A DNA stretch of 64,000 nucleotides, taken from contig NZ_JBNGPA010000003.1 of NCBI RefSeq assembly GCF_050589845.1, positions 310,001 through 374,000 of the forward strand, written 5' to 3'. The DNA comes from Carboxylicivirga agarovorans. Lineage in GTDB: Bacteria; Bacteroidota; Bacteroidia; Bacteroidales; Marinilabiliaceae. The position numbers and the translations under genes were made by a program. Positions within the stretch are counted from its first letter, which is position 1, and each line of letters starts with the position of its first letter. Below the pieces are notes generated by a model. That model had not been told where the DNA came from and searched no databases. It saw nothing but the letters and a program-made list of their open reading frames with translations. Positions 45,201-53,790 of this stretch are shown in pieces.

Positions 45201-45511
45201 TAGATGGCCGGGAATGCTCCACGTATACGTATTGTATATGTGCCTTCTGCTTCAAAATCATGGGTAATATCACCAGTTAAACCTGTTTCATCGAAAGTTC
45301 CGTCATTATTCCAATCCACTTCATAGTTATAGGTATATGAAGGGTTGGTTGGTATGGTAATTTCGGTTGAACCGGAAGTACCTGTTTCATTGGTTTGCCA
45401 GGTGGTAATGAATTCGTTTTGTGCTAATGCCAAGTTGCTTCCTGTCCAAAGTAGAGCTATAAATAGGATACTCTTTTGAAGAGCTTTGGAGCAAAACTTC
45501 TTTTCTTTCAT
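42209..45511 (-). CDS. BspA-family surface protein with HYR-type domains and type IX sorting domain
   Basis: 1100 residues from the ATG at 45511 (signal KSILFIALLWTGSNLALAQ). Two large blocks, each starting with a PKD-like strand domain (EFITTWQTNETGTSGSTEI; VISVQTDNEGTSGSTSFTI) and followed by 6-8 BspA/DUF285 repeats (SNWDVSTITTLESTFTKASV, WDVSNVISMKNTFEAANSFN, DISGWDVSGVQNMYGMFKQN and so on). Residues about 790-1000 hold two to three HYR-like domains (THDAVLPIKTLGTTIITWTY). A T9SS domain closes it (DVMVYPNPANDYIIVKTDQT, then ISDLSKGMYLVKI). BspA proteins bind host or bacterial surfaces. Two adhesin genes share start contexts and direction. Confidence 0.92.
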   Translation of the reverse strand: MKEKKFCSKALQKSILFIALLWTGSNLALAQNEFITTWQTNETGTSGSTEITIPTNPSYTYNYEVDWNNDGTFDETGLTGDITHDFEAEGTYTIRIRGAFPAIYFNGTGDCAKLISIDQWGSISWESMENAFYGCLHMTYNATDAPDLSNTTSLKGTFYNCRLFNGDISNWDVSTITTLESTFTKASVFNQDISAWDVSNVISMKNTFEAANSFNKDISGWDVSGVQNMYGMFKQNTAFNQDLTGWNVSNVTDMKYMFYQAAVFNGDVSTWDVSKVVQMPYMFNGAYRFNGNVSGWNVSNASDLRAMFRDAWEFDQDLSAWDISNVTYLNNIFRSSGLSTENYDNILMGWAALTVPSGISLGTVPASYCSAGASHNILTDTYGWIIEDEGRLCSDSEHFVISVQTDNEGTSGSTSFTIPTNSDLTYDYDVDWNNDGVFDDLNASGDLTYDYGSAGAYTIRIQGTFPAILFNGSGDCQKLSSIDQWGTIQWENMENAFVSCVNMEYNATDAPDLSNITSLANMFKRASSFTGDLSNWDVSHVVDFSFLFANTSFDGDVSTWEMGNAQLLSYMFDGSSFTGDVSAWDVSNVTTMKGMFRDCEDFNQNIGSWNTANVTTTYDLFRGCLLFNQDISGWDMSEVTNMGYMFSETTAFNQDISGWNTGKVTDMRYMFAYAEAFNQDISGWDVSSVDKYFHMFQDAGSFDQNLGSWVLSGVTSNSNMYNMLQGLSLSTTNYDALLEGWAAQPIQSDVTLGNINASYCSAGEARETLMSEFGWTIDDSGLESDAPVPDETTLSDIEGINEVTSLTAATATDMCTGSVVGTHDAVLPIKTLGTTIITWTYEDGNGNIATQTQNVIITDGTAPVADVEILSDITAECEVTELTAPTATDNFAGTVMGTHDVVLPITTQGTTLVTWTYDDGNGNTSTQTQNVVIQDVTNPTIVCPDDQTVIANDGNFYVVDDGEFEIVASDDNCSPVDYTNDFNNESELAGESLAMGDNIITWTVADATGNTSTCSHKVTVSVATAIDNHLQNDVMVYPNPANDYIIVKTDQTVQFSVYGITGQLYKTGYTNQRINISDLSKGMYLVKIKGTQEVSKLSVR

Positions 45512-46016
45512 GATGTGTGGTTTTGTGTTTTCACTGCTAAATAACATCGCATCAAAACCCTAAACCAATTCATTCAAGTTTTACCCCTTTATATTCTACG
45601 AAACGGGTCATATTTTATTCAAATGAGCGTTAAGGAGGTGGTAGATATGCGATACCGCTGGAGTCGTAATCATAGACCTGTTTGAATTTCTATATCTATG
45701 CCACTCCTCTGGAGTGTGGTTTGTATGATAATTACATAAGACCTTCAGCTCTGTGCATATGGTCATTAAATGATGCCATAGGCATCACATATTTATAGAA
45801 TAAATAGTTATATTAATAACGACTCCTATGGGAGTCGAATAATAAATAATCAAAAATCTGAAATATGGCTACTACCTGGCCGATTTTCCATATTTATGGC
45901 ACATCGCTGAACGGCGGCTATATCTAACTGAAAAAACAACAACATGTCACTCAGTTGGAGTTACCTGCCTTTACACACAAATATTACCTTGTCTTTATCT
46001 TAAATTATTTAATCCC
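45512..46016. repeat. Intergenic region with three short perfect palindromes
   Basis: CACTCC-TCT-GGAGTG (45702-45716), TGATGCC-ATA-GGCATCA (45771-45787) and CGACTCC-TATG-GGAGTCG (45820-45837) have 6-7 bp perfect arms and 3-4 nt loops, resembling REP-like hairpins. No transposase of the REP-associated type is in this window. The region also contains the BspA start side and, at its right, the TPR-kinase stop. Confidence 0.5.
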
Positions 46017-48662
46017 TTACTGCTTGAATTCCAACAACTCCAGATACCTATCCTGATTCATGGTGTAAACACAATCCAATATTGATTTCTTCCAATGGAT
46101 TAAAGCCTGATTATCATTGGTTTCAATACGCGATAAAATAGTTTCCACTTCGCTGGATTCGTATACTAATATGGCGTTTAACTGCTCAATGAAGGGGTTT
46201 AAGTAGGCAAAATCCTCAATGCTCAGTTCTTTACTATCATCATTCAATTTGCTATGCTTATTATCAGCGCTACAGACTTCATCAGCATGTTCTGCCAACT
46301 GCAAAGTAAACCAGAAAGTTGCTCCCTTGCCTTGCTCACTTTCAAAGCCTATTTCACCACCATGGGTTTCAATGGCCATTTTACAGAATGTAAGTCCAAG
46401 ACCTGTTGAACGAACAGAACCCGAGCGTTTGGCTTTGGCTTGAGCAAACTTGTCAAAAACCAGGTGTTTTTTATCATCGGATATGCCTTCACCCGAATCA
46501 CTGATGCTGACTTTTAACGACGAATCCGTTTCCCTAATGACAATTATAATGCTACCGTTTAATGGTGTATACTTTATAGCATTGGTCAATAAGTTAATCA
46601 TTACCCTTTCAATGAGCTGACCGTCAACCCTTACAGTATAAGCATCATTTTTGTCCACATTTAAGGTGATGTTCTTTTGTTCTAACAGGTAGTCAACAGA
46701 TTCTATGGCATTGTTTAAAATGGTAGAGAAGGTGTAATTTGCAAGTTCCAGACTAATTTTAGCCGCTTCAGCTTTATACACATCCAAAATATTCAGCACC
46801 ATGTTCAACATCTGTTTACCTGATTGCTGAGTCATTTTTAAAGCCAGCTGCGGTTCTGTTTGTGGCGCATTAATGATAACGTTCAAAGGATTTTTTAAGT
46901 CGTGCACAATCATTCCTGTCATGTCCTGTTTAAATTCGTCCAGTTCAAGTAGTTTTTTGTTTTGACTTTGAATCTTTTCCTTTTGCTCAGCAAGTATTTT
47001 ATTCGCTTTTCGTTTCTGGACAAAACTTCGCAGGGTGACAAGCGCTAAAGTTAAAATCAATACCAATCCACCAAGGGTCGCATTTCTGATAACCTTTTGT
47101 TTGTTTAATGCTGCCTTTTGCAGGGCATCTTTCTTTTCTTGTTCCAGTTGAATGGCTTCTTTTTCTTTATCAAATTCATACTGACTCTCCAAAAAGGCTA
47201 ATTCCCTCACTTTTTTTTCATTGACCACACTATCATTCAGCTCTTTGTGTCTGATATAATGCTCATATGCTTTCTTGTAGTTGTTCTTCTTTTCATAAAT
47301 TTTTGAGTAAAGTATATGAGCATCTCTCATATTTCCTCTGTCATTACGCTGACTAACGTACTGATAAAATTTATCTAAGTTGTCTTTCGCCGATTCAATT
47401 TCATCCAAATAATATTTAGCCTCAGCAAGTGTAATAAGGGCGACATTATATCCTGAATGTTTCTTATACTTAGTGCTGTACTGAAGAGAGCTGTCGCAAT
47501 AGGCGACAGCCTCTTTGTACTTCTCGTGCCGTATGTTAATTCTTGCAACAACCCTATATACTTCCTGTAAGTCAGTAACAGATTTAGCCTCTTTTGCAAT
47601 GTTAATTGCATCCTGATAATAAATTAGTGCCTGTTCATATTCTTTTTTGCTCTCATACACTTTACCAAGCCTTAGGCTTAATGAAACGATTCCTCTTGTT
47701 GTTTTTTTGTCCTTAGCTGCTTTAAGCCCTGTTTTAAAGTGATACTCGGCCTCATCGTAGTTTTTAAAAATAGCATGAATTTGCCCTATCCCATTATGAA
47801 GTATGTGCTCAAAGACATGATACCCCTGAATGTTTTTACTTTCATCCAAAGCCCTGTAAAAGTAGTTTAAGGCCTCTGTATATTCCTGAGCTCTTCCAAG
47901 TTTCTTTGCCTTTTCATTGAGTAATGTGACAATCAGATGGGGGTCTTGTTCTTTTTCAGAGTAGAATATGGCCTTATTCAGACAAGAATCACCTTCATTC
48001 TTATCTGTGCCTGATGAACGCATTATAGATAGCATAAAATAACTGTAAGCTAATCTTTTGTAATCATTGCTTAAGTGCTTCATCTGAATAAAATGTTCAA
48101 ACATCCTCGCAGACTCGTCCCTTTTTCCAATAAAGAAATTGGCATATCCTTTATAAAAATAGGCTTTAGAAGAAATATCCTTATCCCCAGGGTATAAGCT
48201 ATCATTCTCAATAGCCATGTTATAGTATTTTAGCGCTTCCTGAGGCTTTTCCTGACCGGCATTAATACGTCCTTTAAAATAATAAGCTGAAGATAAGGTG
48301 TAATTAAGCTCATCTTTCTGACATAATACAATTGCAGAATCGGTTAAAACATTACCGTTTTCGAATTCCTTTGTATGGAAATAATACTGACTTTTCATTA
48401 TGTAATAGTCGGCAAGCCCTTTGGAATAGTTGAGCTTTTGAGCCAAAAATCTGGCTTCGTCCAACAAAGGTTTCATTTCCTCTGTATTGGTTTTCTTTAT
48501 AACATCAGACAGCTCAATTAATCGGTCAACTTTTAGTTCGTCATCTTTCGATGAATGAATCAGTTGTTGGAGGCTATCTGCTTTGCTATTTTGAGAATAC
48601 AGCTCAGGTATACAATGAAAGAGCAAAGCGATAAAAAAGTAAATTAAAAGGACTTTTTTCAT
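46017..48662 (-). CDS. TPR-sensor histidine kinase
   Basis: 881 residues. Signal/TM-like start (MKKVLLIYFFIALLFHCIPE). Residues about 60-490 are TPR/HEAT-like helical hairpins (for example SKAYFYKGYANFFIGKRDES; YNMAIENDSLYPGDKD), the periplasmic sensor. A transmembrane span (ATLGGLVLILTLALVTLRSF near 525-545) leads to a coiled coil (KILAEQKEKIQSQNKKLLEL), HisKA with His587 (MTGMIVHDLKNPLNVII), and HATPase (NLLTNAIKYTPLNGSI; DSGEGIS; STGLGLTFCKMAIE). A 90-residue tail with no receiver follows. Such kinases form operons with LytTR regulators; here the last of three genes (50522 to 46017). Confidence 0.92.
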   Translation of the reverse strand: MKKVLLIYFFIALLFHCIPELYSQNSKADSLQQLIHSSKDDELKVDRLIELSDVIKKTNTEEMKPLLDEARFLAQKLNYSKGLADYYIMKSQYYFHTKEFENGNVLTDSAIVLCQKDELNYTLSSAYYFKGRINAGQEKPQEALKYYNMAIENDSLYPGDKDISSKAYFYKGYANFFIGKRDESARMFEHFIQMKHLSNDYKRLAYSYFMLSIMRSSGTDKNEGDSCLNKAIFYSEKEQDPHLIVTLLNEKAKKLGRAQEYTEALNYFYRALDESKNIQGYHVFEHILHNGIGQIHAIFKNYDEAEYHFKTGLKAAKDKKTTRGIVSLSLRLGKVYESKKEYEQALIYYQDAINIAKEAKSVTDLQEVYRVVARINIRHEKYKEAVAYCDSSLQYSTKYKKHSGYNVALITLAEAKYYLDEIESAKDNLDKFYQYVSQRNDRGNMRDAHILYSKIYEKKNNYKKAYEHYIRHKELNDSVVNEKKVRELAFLESQYEFDKEKEAIQLEQEKKDALQKAALNKQKVIRNATLGGLVLILTLALVTLRSFVQKRKANKILAEQKEKIQSQNKKLLELDEFKQDMTGMIVHDLKNPLNVIINAPQTEPQLALKMTQQSGKQMLNMVLNILDVYKAEAAKISLELANYTFSTILNNAIESVDYLLEQKNITLNVDKNDAYTVRVDGQLIERVMINLLTNAIKYTPLNGSIIIVIRETDSSLKVSISDSGEGISDDKKHLVFDKFAQAKAKRSGSVRSTGLGLTFCKMAIETHGGEIGFESEQGKGATFWFTLQLAEHADEVCSADNKHSKLNDDSKELSIEDFAYLNPFIEQLNAILVYESSEVETILSRIETNDNQALIHWKKSILDCVYTMNQDRYLELLEFKQ

Positions 48663-48755
48663 AACAAATTTTAGTCGGCGAATTTAGTATAAAACAGTTA
48701 TATTTCTGTTACACAAAAAGGAGCACTACAGTTACGGTAAAGTAAGCAAAAGAGC

Positions 48756-49796
48756 TTAAATAAAAGGTACTTTTAAGCGAGCAGTATATACATTATCGCG
48801 TTCAGTAATTTTTAACTCATACTTATCTCTGTAAAGCAAATCCAATCGTTTGCGTGTGTTTACAATACCAATACCAGCCTGTTTATTGGCACTTGTGCTT
48901 TGGTCGGGAATCAGGTTTTTAATTTCAAAAAGAAAATTATTTTCTTCCGCTTTTATATCAATGTGAATAAATGATGTCTTATCAATACCTATACCGTGTT
49001 TAAATGCGTTCTCAAGTAAGGAAGTAAATAACAAAGGTGGTATTGAGCATGCTGGTAAGGCTTCCTGAATATTCAACTGAATATCAACTTTTCCTTCAAA
49101 GCGTAAACGCATTAGCTCCACATAATTCCTTACAAAGTCTACCTCTATTTGGATAGAGTTCGTTTCCCTTTCTGATTCGTACAGGAGGTGACGCATTAAC
49201 TTCGAAAGTATAATGATATACCCTTTTGCTTCTTCGGCATCCACATCAATTAAGGCATGTATATTATTTAAGGTATTCATCAAAAAATGGGGACTTACCT
49301 GACTTCGTAAATAGGCCAGTTCACTCTGTACAAACAATGCCTCTACCTTGTTCTTTTCCTCATCAATTTCAGCTTTCTGCTGCTTTATTTGCCTGTACGA
49401 GTCTGATAGGCATAGCATGGAATATACCCTGGCCGTTAACTCCAACGGATCGATGGGTTTACGCACATAATCTGCCGCTCCGGCCTGCAAAGCAGTGTTC
49501 AGGTTTTCTGTGGTGGTCATCACCCCGGTGCACATAATGACAGGAATATCGGACGTAAGCATTTCCTTTTTCAAAGCGCTGATTAACTCTACACCGTTCA
49601 TTTGCGGCATATCCCAATCGGTAATAATTAAATCGGGCAGTTTTGATAAAGCCAAACGATAAGCTATTTCTCCATTGGGTGCTTTCAAAAACTTGTAATT
49701 ATAATCTTTATCTGAAAAACAATTTACAATAGCCTGGAGATTCTCCGGTTGATCATCAACAATCAATATCTTTTTCTCTTCCTTAAATGTCATCAA
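48756..49796 (-). CDS. Receiver-LytS-type histidine kinase fusion
   Basis: 346 residues. N-terminal receiver domain (KKILIVDDQPENLQAIV; phospho-acceptor Asp60 in LIITDWDMPQMNG; Lys in VRKPID) joined through a coiled coil to a His_kinase/LytS-type domain with His170 (LRSQVSPHFLMNTLNNIHAL) and ATPase (LLFTSLLENAFKHGIGID; QAGIGIVNTRKRL). A receiver in front of a kinase is a feedback or relay design rather than a sensor. It lies 12 bp downstream of the LytTR regulator. Confidence 0.92.
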   Translation of the reverse strand: MMTFKEEKKILIVDDQPENLQAIVNCFSDKDYNYKFLKAPNGEIAYRLALSKLPDLIITDWDMPQMNGVELISALKKEMLTSDIPVIMCTGVMTTTENLNTALQAGAADYVRKPIDPLELTARVYSMLCLSDSYRQIKQQKAEIDEEKNKVEALFVQSELAYLRSQVSPHFLMNTLNNIHALIDVDAEEAKGYIIILSKLMRHLLYESERETNSIQIEVDFVRNYVELMRLRFEGKVDIQLNIQEALPACSIPPLLFTSLLENAFKHGIGIDKTSFIHIDIKAEENNFLFEIKNLIPDQSTSANKQAGIGIVNTRKRLDLLYRDKYELKITERDNVYTARLKVPFI

Positions 49797-49808
49797 TAAT
49801 ACTCCCCT

Positions 49809-50522
49809 CTATTTATTTAACGAGTTTTCTTCCACATACTTTTTAACCTTTGGCAAATATTGTTCACTGATCGGAATATAGGTATCCTTGTTAAAAATGA
49901 TACGGTTACGTTCCAGGGTGGTAAAGTATTTCAGATTGATGATATAAGATCGGTGAACCCGCATAAATTTATCCTCACTTAATAATTCTGTTGCTTTCTT
50001 CATCGACATGAGTGTAACAATAGAGGAACCATCTTCCAGGATGATTTTTAAATACTCACGCATGCCTTCCACGTACAAAATATCATTCAGATTAATACGA
50101 ATATGTTTGGTTCCTGTTTTAACAAAAATATTCTCGTCTTCCTCAATCCCCTTCTTTACCTGATTAACGCTACTATTTGATTTGACTTTATCTGCTGCTT
50201 TTAAAAAATCAGCATATCCAATGGGTTTTAGCAGGTAGTCCACTGCATTCACCCTGAAGCCTTCCAAAGCAAATTGACTATAGGCGGTTATAAATATTAC
50301 TTTGGGCGGATTGTTGAGCGATTTTACGAAATCCATCCCGTTGAGCTCTGGCATTTCAATATCCACAAACATCAGATCGACAGAGTTATCCTGTAAATAA
50401 GCGATGGCCTCAATAGCATTATCAAACTTACCCACTAATTGCAGATAAGGTGTTCTTTCTATATAGTTGCAAAGTTGCCCAAGAGCCAGTGATTCATCAT
50501 CAATGGCAATACACTTTATCAT
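49809..50522 (-). CDS. LytTR-family response regulator
   Basis: 237 residues from the ATG at 50522 (the longer frame to 50615 lacks a fitting N-terminus). Receiver domain with Asp8 and Asp9 and the phospho-acceptor Asp54 (LMFVDIEMPELNG), the switch Thr in FITAYS and Lys in LLKPIG. LytTR DNA-binding domain (residues 130-237; HIRINLNDILYVEGMREYLK, FMRVHRSYIINLKYFTTLER) binds direct repeats. First gene of the three-gene signalling operon and likely the only DNA-binding member; targets may include the adjacent adhesins (inference). Confidence 0.92.
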   Translation of the reverse strand: MIKCIAIDDESLALGQLCNYIERTPYLQLVGKFDNAIEAIAYLQDNSVDLMFVDIEMPELNGMDFVKSLNNPPKVIFITAYSQFALEGFRVNAVDYLLKPIGYADFLKAADKVKSNSSVNQVKKGIEEDENIFVKTGTKHIRINLNDILYVEGMREYLKIILEDGSSIVTLMSMKKATELLSEDKFMRVHRSYIINLKYFTTLERNRIIFNKDTYIPISEQYLPKVKKYVEENSLNK

Positions 50523-51243
50523 GATTCGTTTATTTGGTTTAAATGTAACAAAAACAAGGTTTACTATTTCAAAGTCATTTAAATCTCTAAATATCAGAAT
50601 TAAACTTGAAGGCAACTATTGTTTTCAAGGTTTGACCTTTTTTATTCTACTAAAACCTTAATGTATTCCACCAATTATCTATCCTGACGGTTTAAAACAC
50701 CTCTGATAAAATCTGCGGAAGAAGGTGTCAAAAATAATGATTCTAAAGCCCATCGCAGGCGTTGATTTGCAATCTGTACCTTTAAAGATTTACAACTCAC
50801 TTTTCCCCATCGGTCACCGGTCTCCCATCCTTGGTCTCTTTTCTCACCGCTCACCTCTTTGTCGAATTGTCGAGTTGCTAAAATTGAGGAATTGTTGCGT
50901 TATGCTTAAAGACCTTTATGGTGAGTTAAAAAGATAAACTTTTAAACTAATAAACAGTCGCATGATCTAATGGTCTTTTAGTGCATGGTACTCAGTGATA
51001 GTGCACCACTCATTACTCACCGCTCCCCCGATGGCTATCGGGGTCTCACCTCTCATCTCTTTCATCAGTTCGACTGTTCTCCCATCGCTACCGCGCGAGG
51101 CCTTCAGTCTTGACTTTTGAGAACTCGTCGGATGACTAATAGCAATTATCGTTAGTCATCCGACGAGTTATGCTTACCGAACTACCTATTGACCCTATGA
51201 TCTAAGAAACTCCGTCATCAGTCAACTATCTTATGTCTTTGTA
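50523..51243. repeat. Intergenic repeat block R2, P1 and P2
   Basis: About 720 bp. P2 element at 50757-50790; long repeat R2 at 50843-51053, the partner of R1 (36364-36565), with an 11-codon frame (MLKDLYGELKR); P1 palindrome at 51025-51043. The rest has inverted ACGAGTT/AACTCGT-type fragments (51119-51175) but no gene. Confidence 0.55.
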
Positions 51244-51717
51244 CTACTGCAATGTGAAACCTATTTGAGTCATCATGGTCAGATCGTCTTCAACGGCATG
51301 GATTTCTGTTACCATATCATCTACGATCTTATAGATTTGAATACTCTTGTAGGCTATCCTGTTGTTGGTTGGAGCAACCTCCTGAAAACTGTTTTTATGT
51401 GTGCCTGTCAATGTCAGTAGCATGACTACATAAGTACCGGAAGCAAAAATGTTTTCAATGATATGTTCATAATCCGGAAATGCCCTGTAGAACATTTCGA
51501 TCATAGGAATAGCTTCATCCATACTCATGGCCTTGGCAGCACTACCCATAAACAGCTTAAAATCATTGGTGCATGTGTTTCTTAATGATTGTAGTTCCTG
51601 CTTGTCGAGGTATTCGACGCACTTTTTCGTTGTTTCAATATTTCTTTTTTCCTGAGCCTTAATCTGTTGAAACTCCTTCAACAGAGACTCTTCCTTTGTA
51701 AGGTGTTTTGTTTCCAT
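51244..51717 (-). CDS. SnoaL-like / ester-cyclase family protein
   Basis: 157 residues. After a helical start (MTKEESLL-type, ending at EKRNIETTKKC) comes the SnoaL-like cone-shaped fold: MDEAIPMIEMFYRAFPDYEH, IIENIFASGTYVVMLLTLTG, THKNSFQEVAPTNNRIAYKS, VTEIHAVEDDLTMMTQIGF. Proteins of this type catalyse ring cyclisation or simply bind a small molecule. The usual Asp or His pair is in part visible (the DD pair in EDDLTM). Stands alone. Confidence 0.75.
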   Translation of the reverse strand: METKHLTKEESLLKEFQQIKAQEKRNIETTKKCVEYLDKQELQSLRNTCTNDFKLFMGSAAKAMSMDEAIPMIEMFYRAFPDYEHIIENIFASGTYVVMLLTLTGTHKNSFQEVAPTNNRIAYKSIQIYKIVDDMVTEIHAVEDDLTMMTQIGFTLQ

Positions 51718-52180
51718 GGTAAATTGTAAAAGGTAAATTGTGGTGATTTAAGGCCAGTGTCTTCATTCATAACTTTAGCGAATGACCTCGTAAAAAGCAC
51801 TCAAATGCATACGTAATAAAATGAGTAGCTTTAATGATCAGAGAGCAGCACGTTGCCGTCAGGAACCGGAAGAATAGGTGATAATTAAGCAAAGTTATTA
51901 CCGGATTGAACACTTGTCAATTGGGTGTTAGTGATGAAATTTATATCCCTCGCTGGCGCAGATTTGTAATCTGTACCTTTAAAGAATTACAACTCCCCAT
52001 CGGTGACCGGTTGCCCGTCCTCGGTCTCTTTTCTCATCGCTCCCCCGATGGCTATCGGGGTCTCATCTCTCATCTCTTTCATCAGTTCATCAGTTCTCCG
52101 ATCACTCACCTCCCTTCCTTCCACGCAATAATCATAAATTATAACTAGCTTTGATTATCTTACCAGTTCATTGCCCGATT
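51718..52180. repeat. Intergenic region with P1 and P2 elements
   Basis: P2 at 51953-51990 and P1 at 52042-52060, with CTCATCTCTTTCATCAGTTC around it, the same phrase as after the P1 copy at 51025-51043. The metallophosphoesterase gene begins 120 bp after P1. Confidence 0.55.
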
Positions 52181-52939
52181 ATGATTGTACAATACTACTC
52201 CGATCTGCATTTGGAATTCCCTAAGAATAAGGCATTCTTAAAGGAGAATCCTATTCCGATAAAGGGAGATATATTAATATTGGCAGGCGATATCGTACCA
52301 ATTGTCGTACTGGAGGAGCATGACGACTTTTGGGACTTTCTTTCCAACAACTTTCAATATGTATACTGGGTACCCGGCAATCATGAATTTTACTATGGTA
52401 ATATTTCGGCATGCTCAGGTCCTTGTAATAAAAAGATAAGAGACAACATTATGCTGGTCAACAATACCACTGTTGCACTCAATGGAGTCAGGTTTATATT
52501 CAGTACGCTATGGACTGCTATTTCTCCCGCTAATCAGTTGATGATTCAATACCAGATGCCCGATTTTAAGGTGATTACTGATGGTGAAGATATCCTGACA
52601 CCTGAAGGCTACAATCGACTGCATGCTGAGTGCCTTCGCTTTCTGACTGGCGAACTGGCTAAAACTAATAATGGAAAGACTGTTGTGGTAACGCATCATG
52701 TACCTACTTATACCGGTTATCCTGAACGATACAAAGGAGACATACTTAACGAGGCCTTTGCCGTTGAACTAAAGCACCTGCTTGAAGCCTCTTCCGTTGA
52801 TTACTGGATATTCGGACACCACCATCAAAACACCTGCCGCCTTAACATTGGTCAAACACAACTACTGAGCAGCCAGCTGGGCTATGTGCACTACAATGAG
52901 CATCTGGACTTTAATAATGATTCGTGGTTTGAGGTTTGA
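52181..52939 (+). CDS. Calcineurin-like metallophosphoesterase, copy 2
   Basis: 252 residues from the ATG at 52181 (the frame is open 10 more codons upstream without a family match). Same metal motifs as copy 1 at 28257: DLHLEF, GDIV, PGNHEFY, VVTHHVP, IFGHHHQN. The two are about two thirds identical by eye. Whether one came by duplication or by import cannot be decided here. Repeats lie on both sides, so repeat-mediated copying is possible. Confidence 0.88.
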   Translation: MIVQYYSDLHLEFPKNKAFLKENPIPIKGDILILAGDIVPIVVLEEHDDFWDFLSNNFQYVYWVPGNHEFYYGNISACSGPCNKKIRDNIMLVNNTTVALNGVRFIFSTLWTAISPANQLMIQYQMPDFKVITDGEDILTPEGYNRLHAECLRFLTGELAKTNNGKTVVVTHHVPTYTGYPERYKGDILNEAFAVELKHLLEASSVDYWIFGHHHQNTCRLNIGQTQLLSSQLGYVHYNEHLDFNNDSWFEV

Positions 52940-53268
52940 ATTGATGAACTTATAAAAATGTCGAATCGTCAAACTGATAAATCGTCGAACTGAAAAAGTG
53001 AACCGCTAAGGCGCGAAGAGGTTTAATAAACGTATATATCTGTGCATCCTGAAATCAGCTCTCATCCTTTTCAAGGAGGAGTACCTCAGCGAAGGAGAGG
53101 GGAGGTGGTTTTAAAGACGGATGGCGTAAGTGAGACCCCGATAGCCATCGGGGGAGCGGTGAGACACCAAATAAATTTTACCCCTTTTATATCGACTGTC
53201 TTCTTTTCTTTTCTATTTTTATCGCGTAAATGCAGATTAGATCGGGACGATCTGCTAACCTAAACATC
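52940..53268. repeat. Intergenic region with inverted P1 copy
   Basis: P1 palindrome in reverse (53136-53154), and GTCGAATCGTCAAACTGATA (52962-52981) resembling the phrase at 38401 and 39178. A plus-strand frame at 53042 has no family features. Confidence 0.5.
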
Positions 53269-53790
53269 ATGAATTATTTCGACATTGTAGCTGGCATCAT
53301 ACTGATACTGGCCATTATTAAAGGTTTTAAGAACGGTTTAATTATTGAACTGGCTTCATTGGCCGCTTTGGTACTGGGTTTATTTGGAGCCATCAGGTTT
53401 AGCAGCATCACCGAATCATTTCTGATCGAGTACATTGACTCTTCTTACATCGGCATTGCAGCCTTTATCATTACTTTTATCCTTATTGTTATTGGTGTTC
53501 ATTTAATTGCCAAAGTCGTTGACAAACTGGCCTCTGCCATTGCCCTGGGAATGGTTAACCGGGTGCTGGGTGCCATTTTCAGCTTATTGAAATATGCCTT
53601 TATCATTAGCGTTGTGATCGCCATACTGGGAAGCTTCGAAAAAACATACAGCCTTATACCCGAAGAGCAAAGGGAATCGTCACACCTGTATGAGCCACTG
53701 CAATCCATTGCTCCTTCGGTATTTCCTTATTTACAATTTGACGATGTCAGGGAACAGGTTGATAATGCCAGAAAAGGAATTGACGTGTAA
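53269..53790 (+). CDS. CvpA-family membrane protein
   Basis: 173 residues from the ATG at 53269. Four membrane spans (IVAGIILILAIIKGFKNGLI; LAALVLGLFGAIRF; IGIAAFIITFILIVIGVHLI; LGAIFSLLKYAFIISVVIAIL), typical of CvpA/colicin V production proteins. In Bacteroidota it is usually near biosynthesis genes and has roles in envelope stress and virulence. Convergent with and directly adjoining the hybrid kinase gene. Confidence 0.85.
   Translation: MNYFDIVAGIILILAIIKGFKNGLIIELASLAALVLGLFGAIRFSSITESFLIEYIDSSYIGIAAFIITFILIVIGVHLIAKVVDKLASAIALGMVNRVLGAIFSLLKYAFIISVVIAILGSFEKTYSLIPEEQRESSHLYEPLQSIAPSVFPYLQFDDVREQVDNARKGIDV

Noticed and set aside
39322..45511. CRISPR-like periodicity in the two giant surface protein genes
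   Set aside because: The repeats are in frame, degenerate and translate to protein repeats; no spacer structure.
51119..51175. Inverted AACTCGTCGGATGACTAA blocks as a terminator
   Set aside because: A clear inverted repeat, but far from any gene end and without a T run; more likely part of the intergenic repeats.
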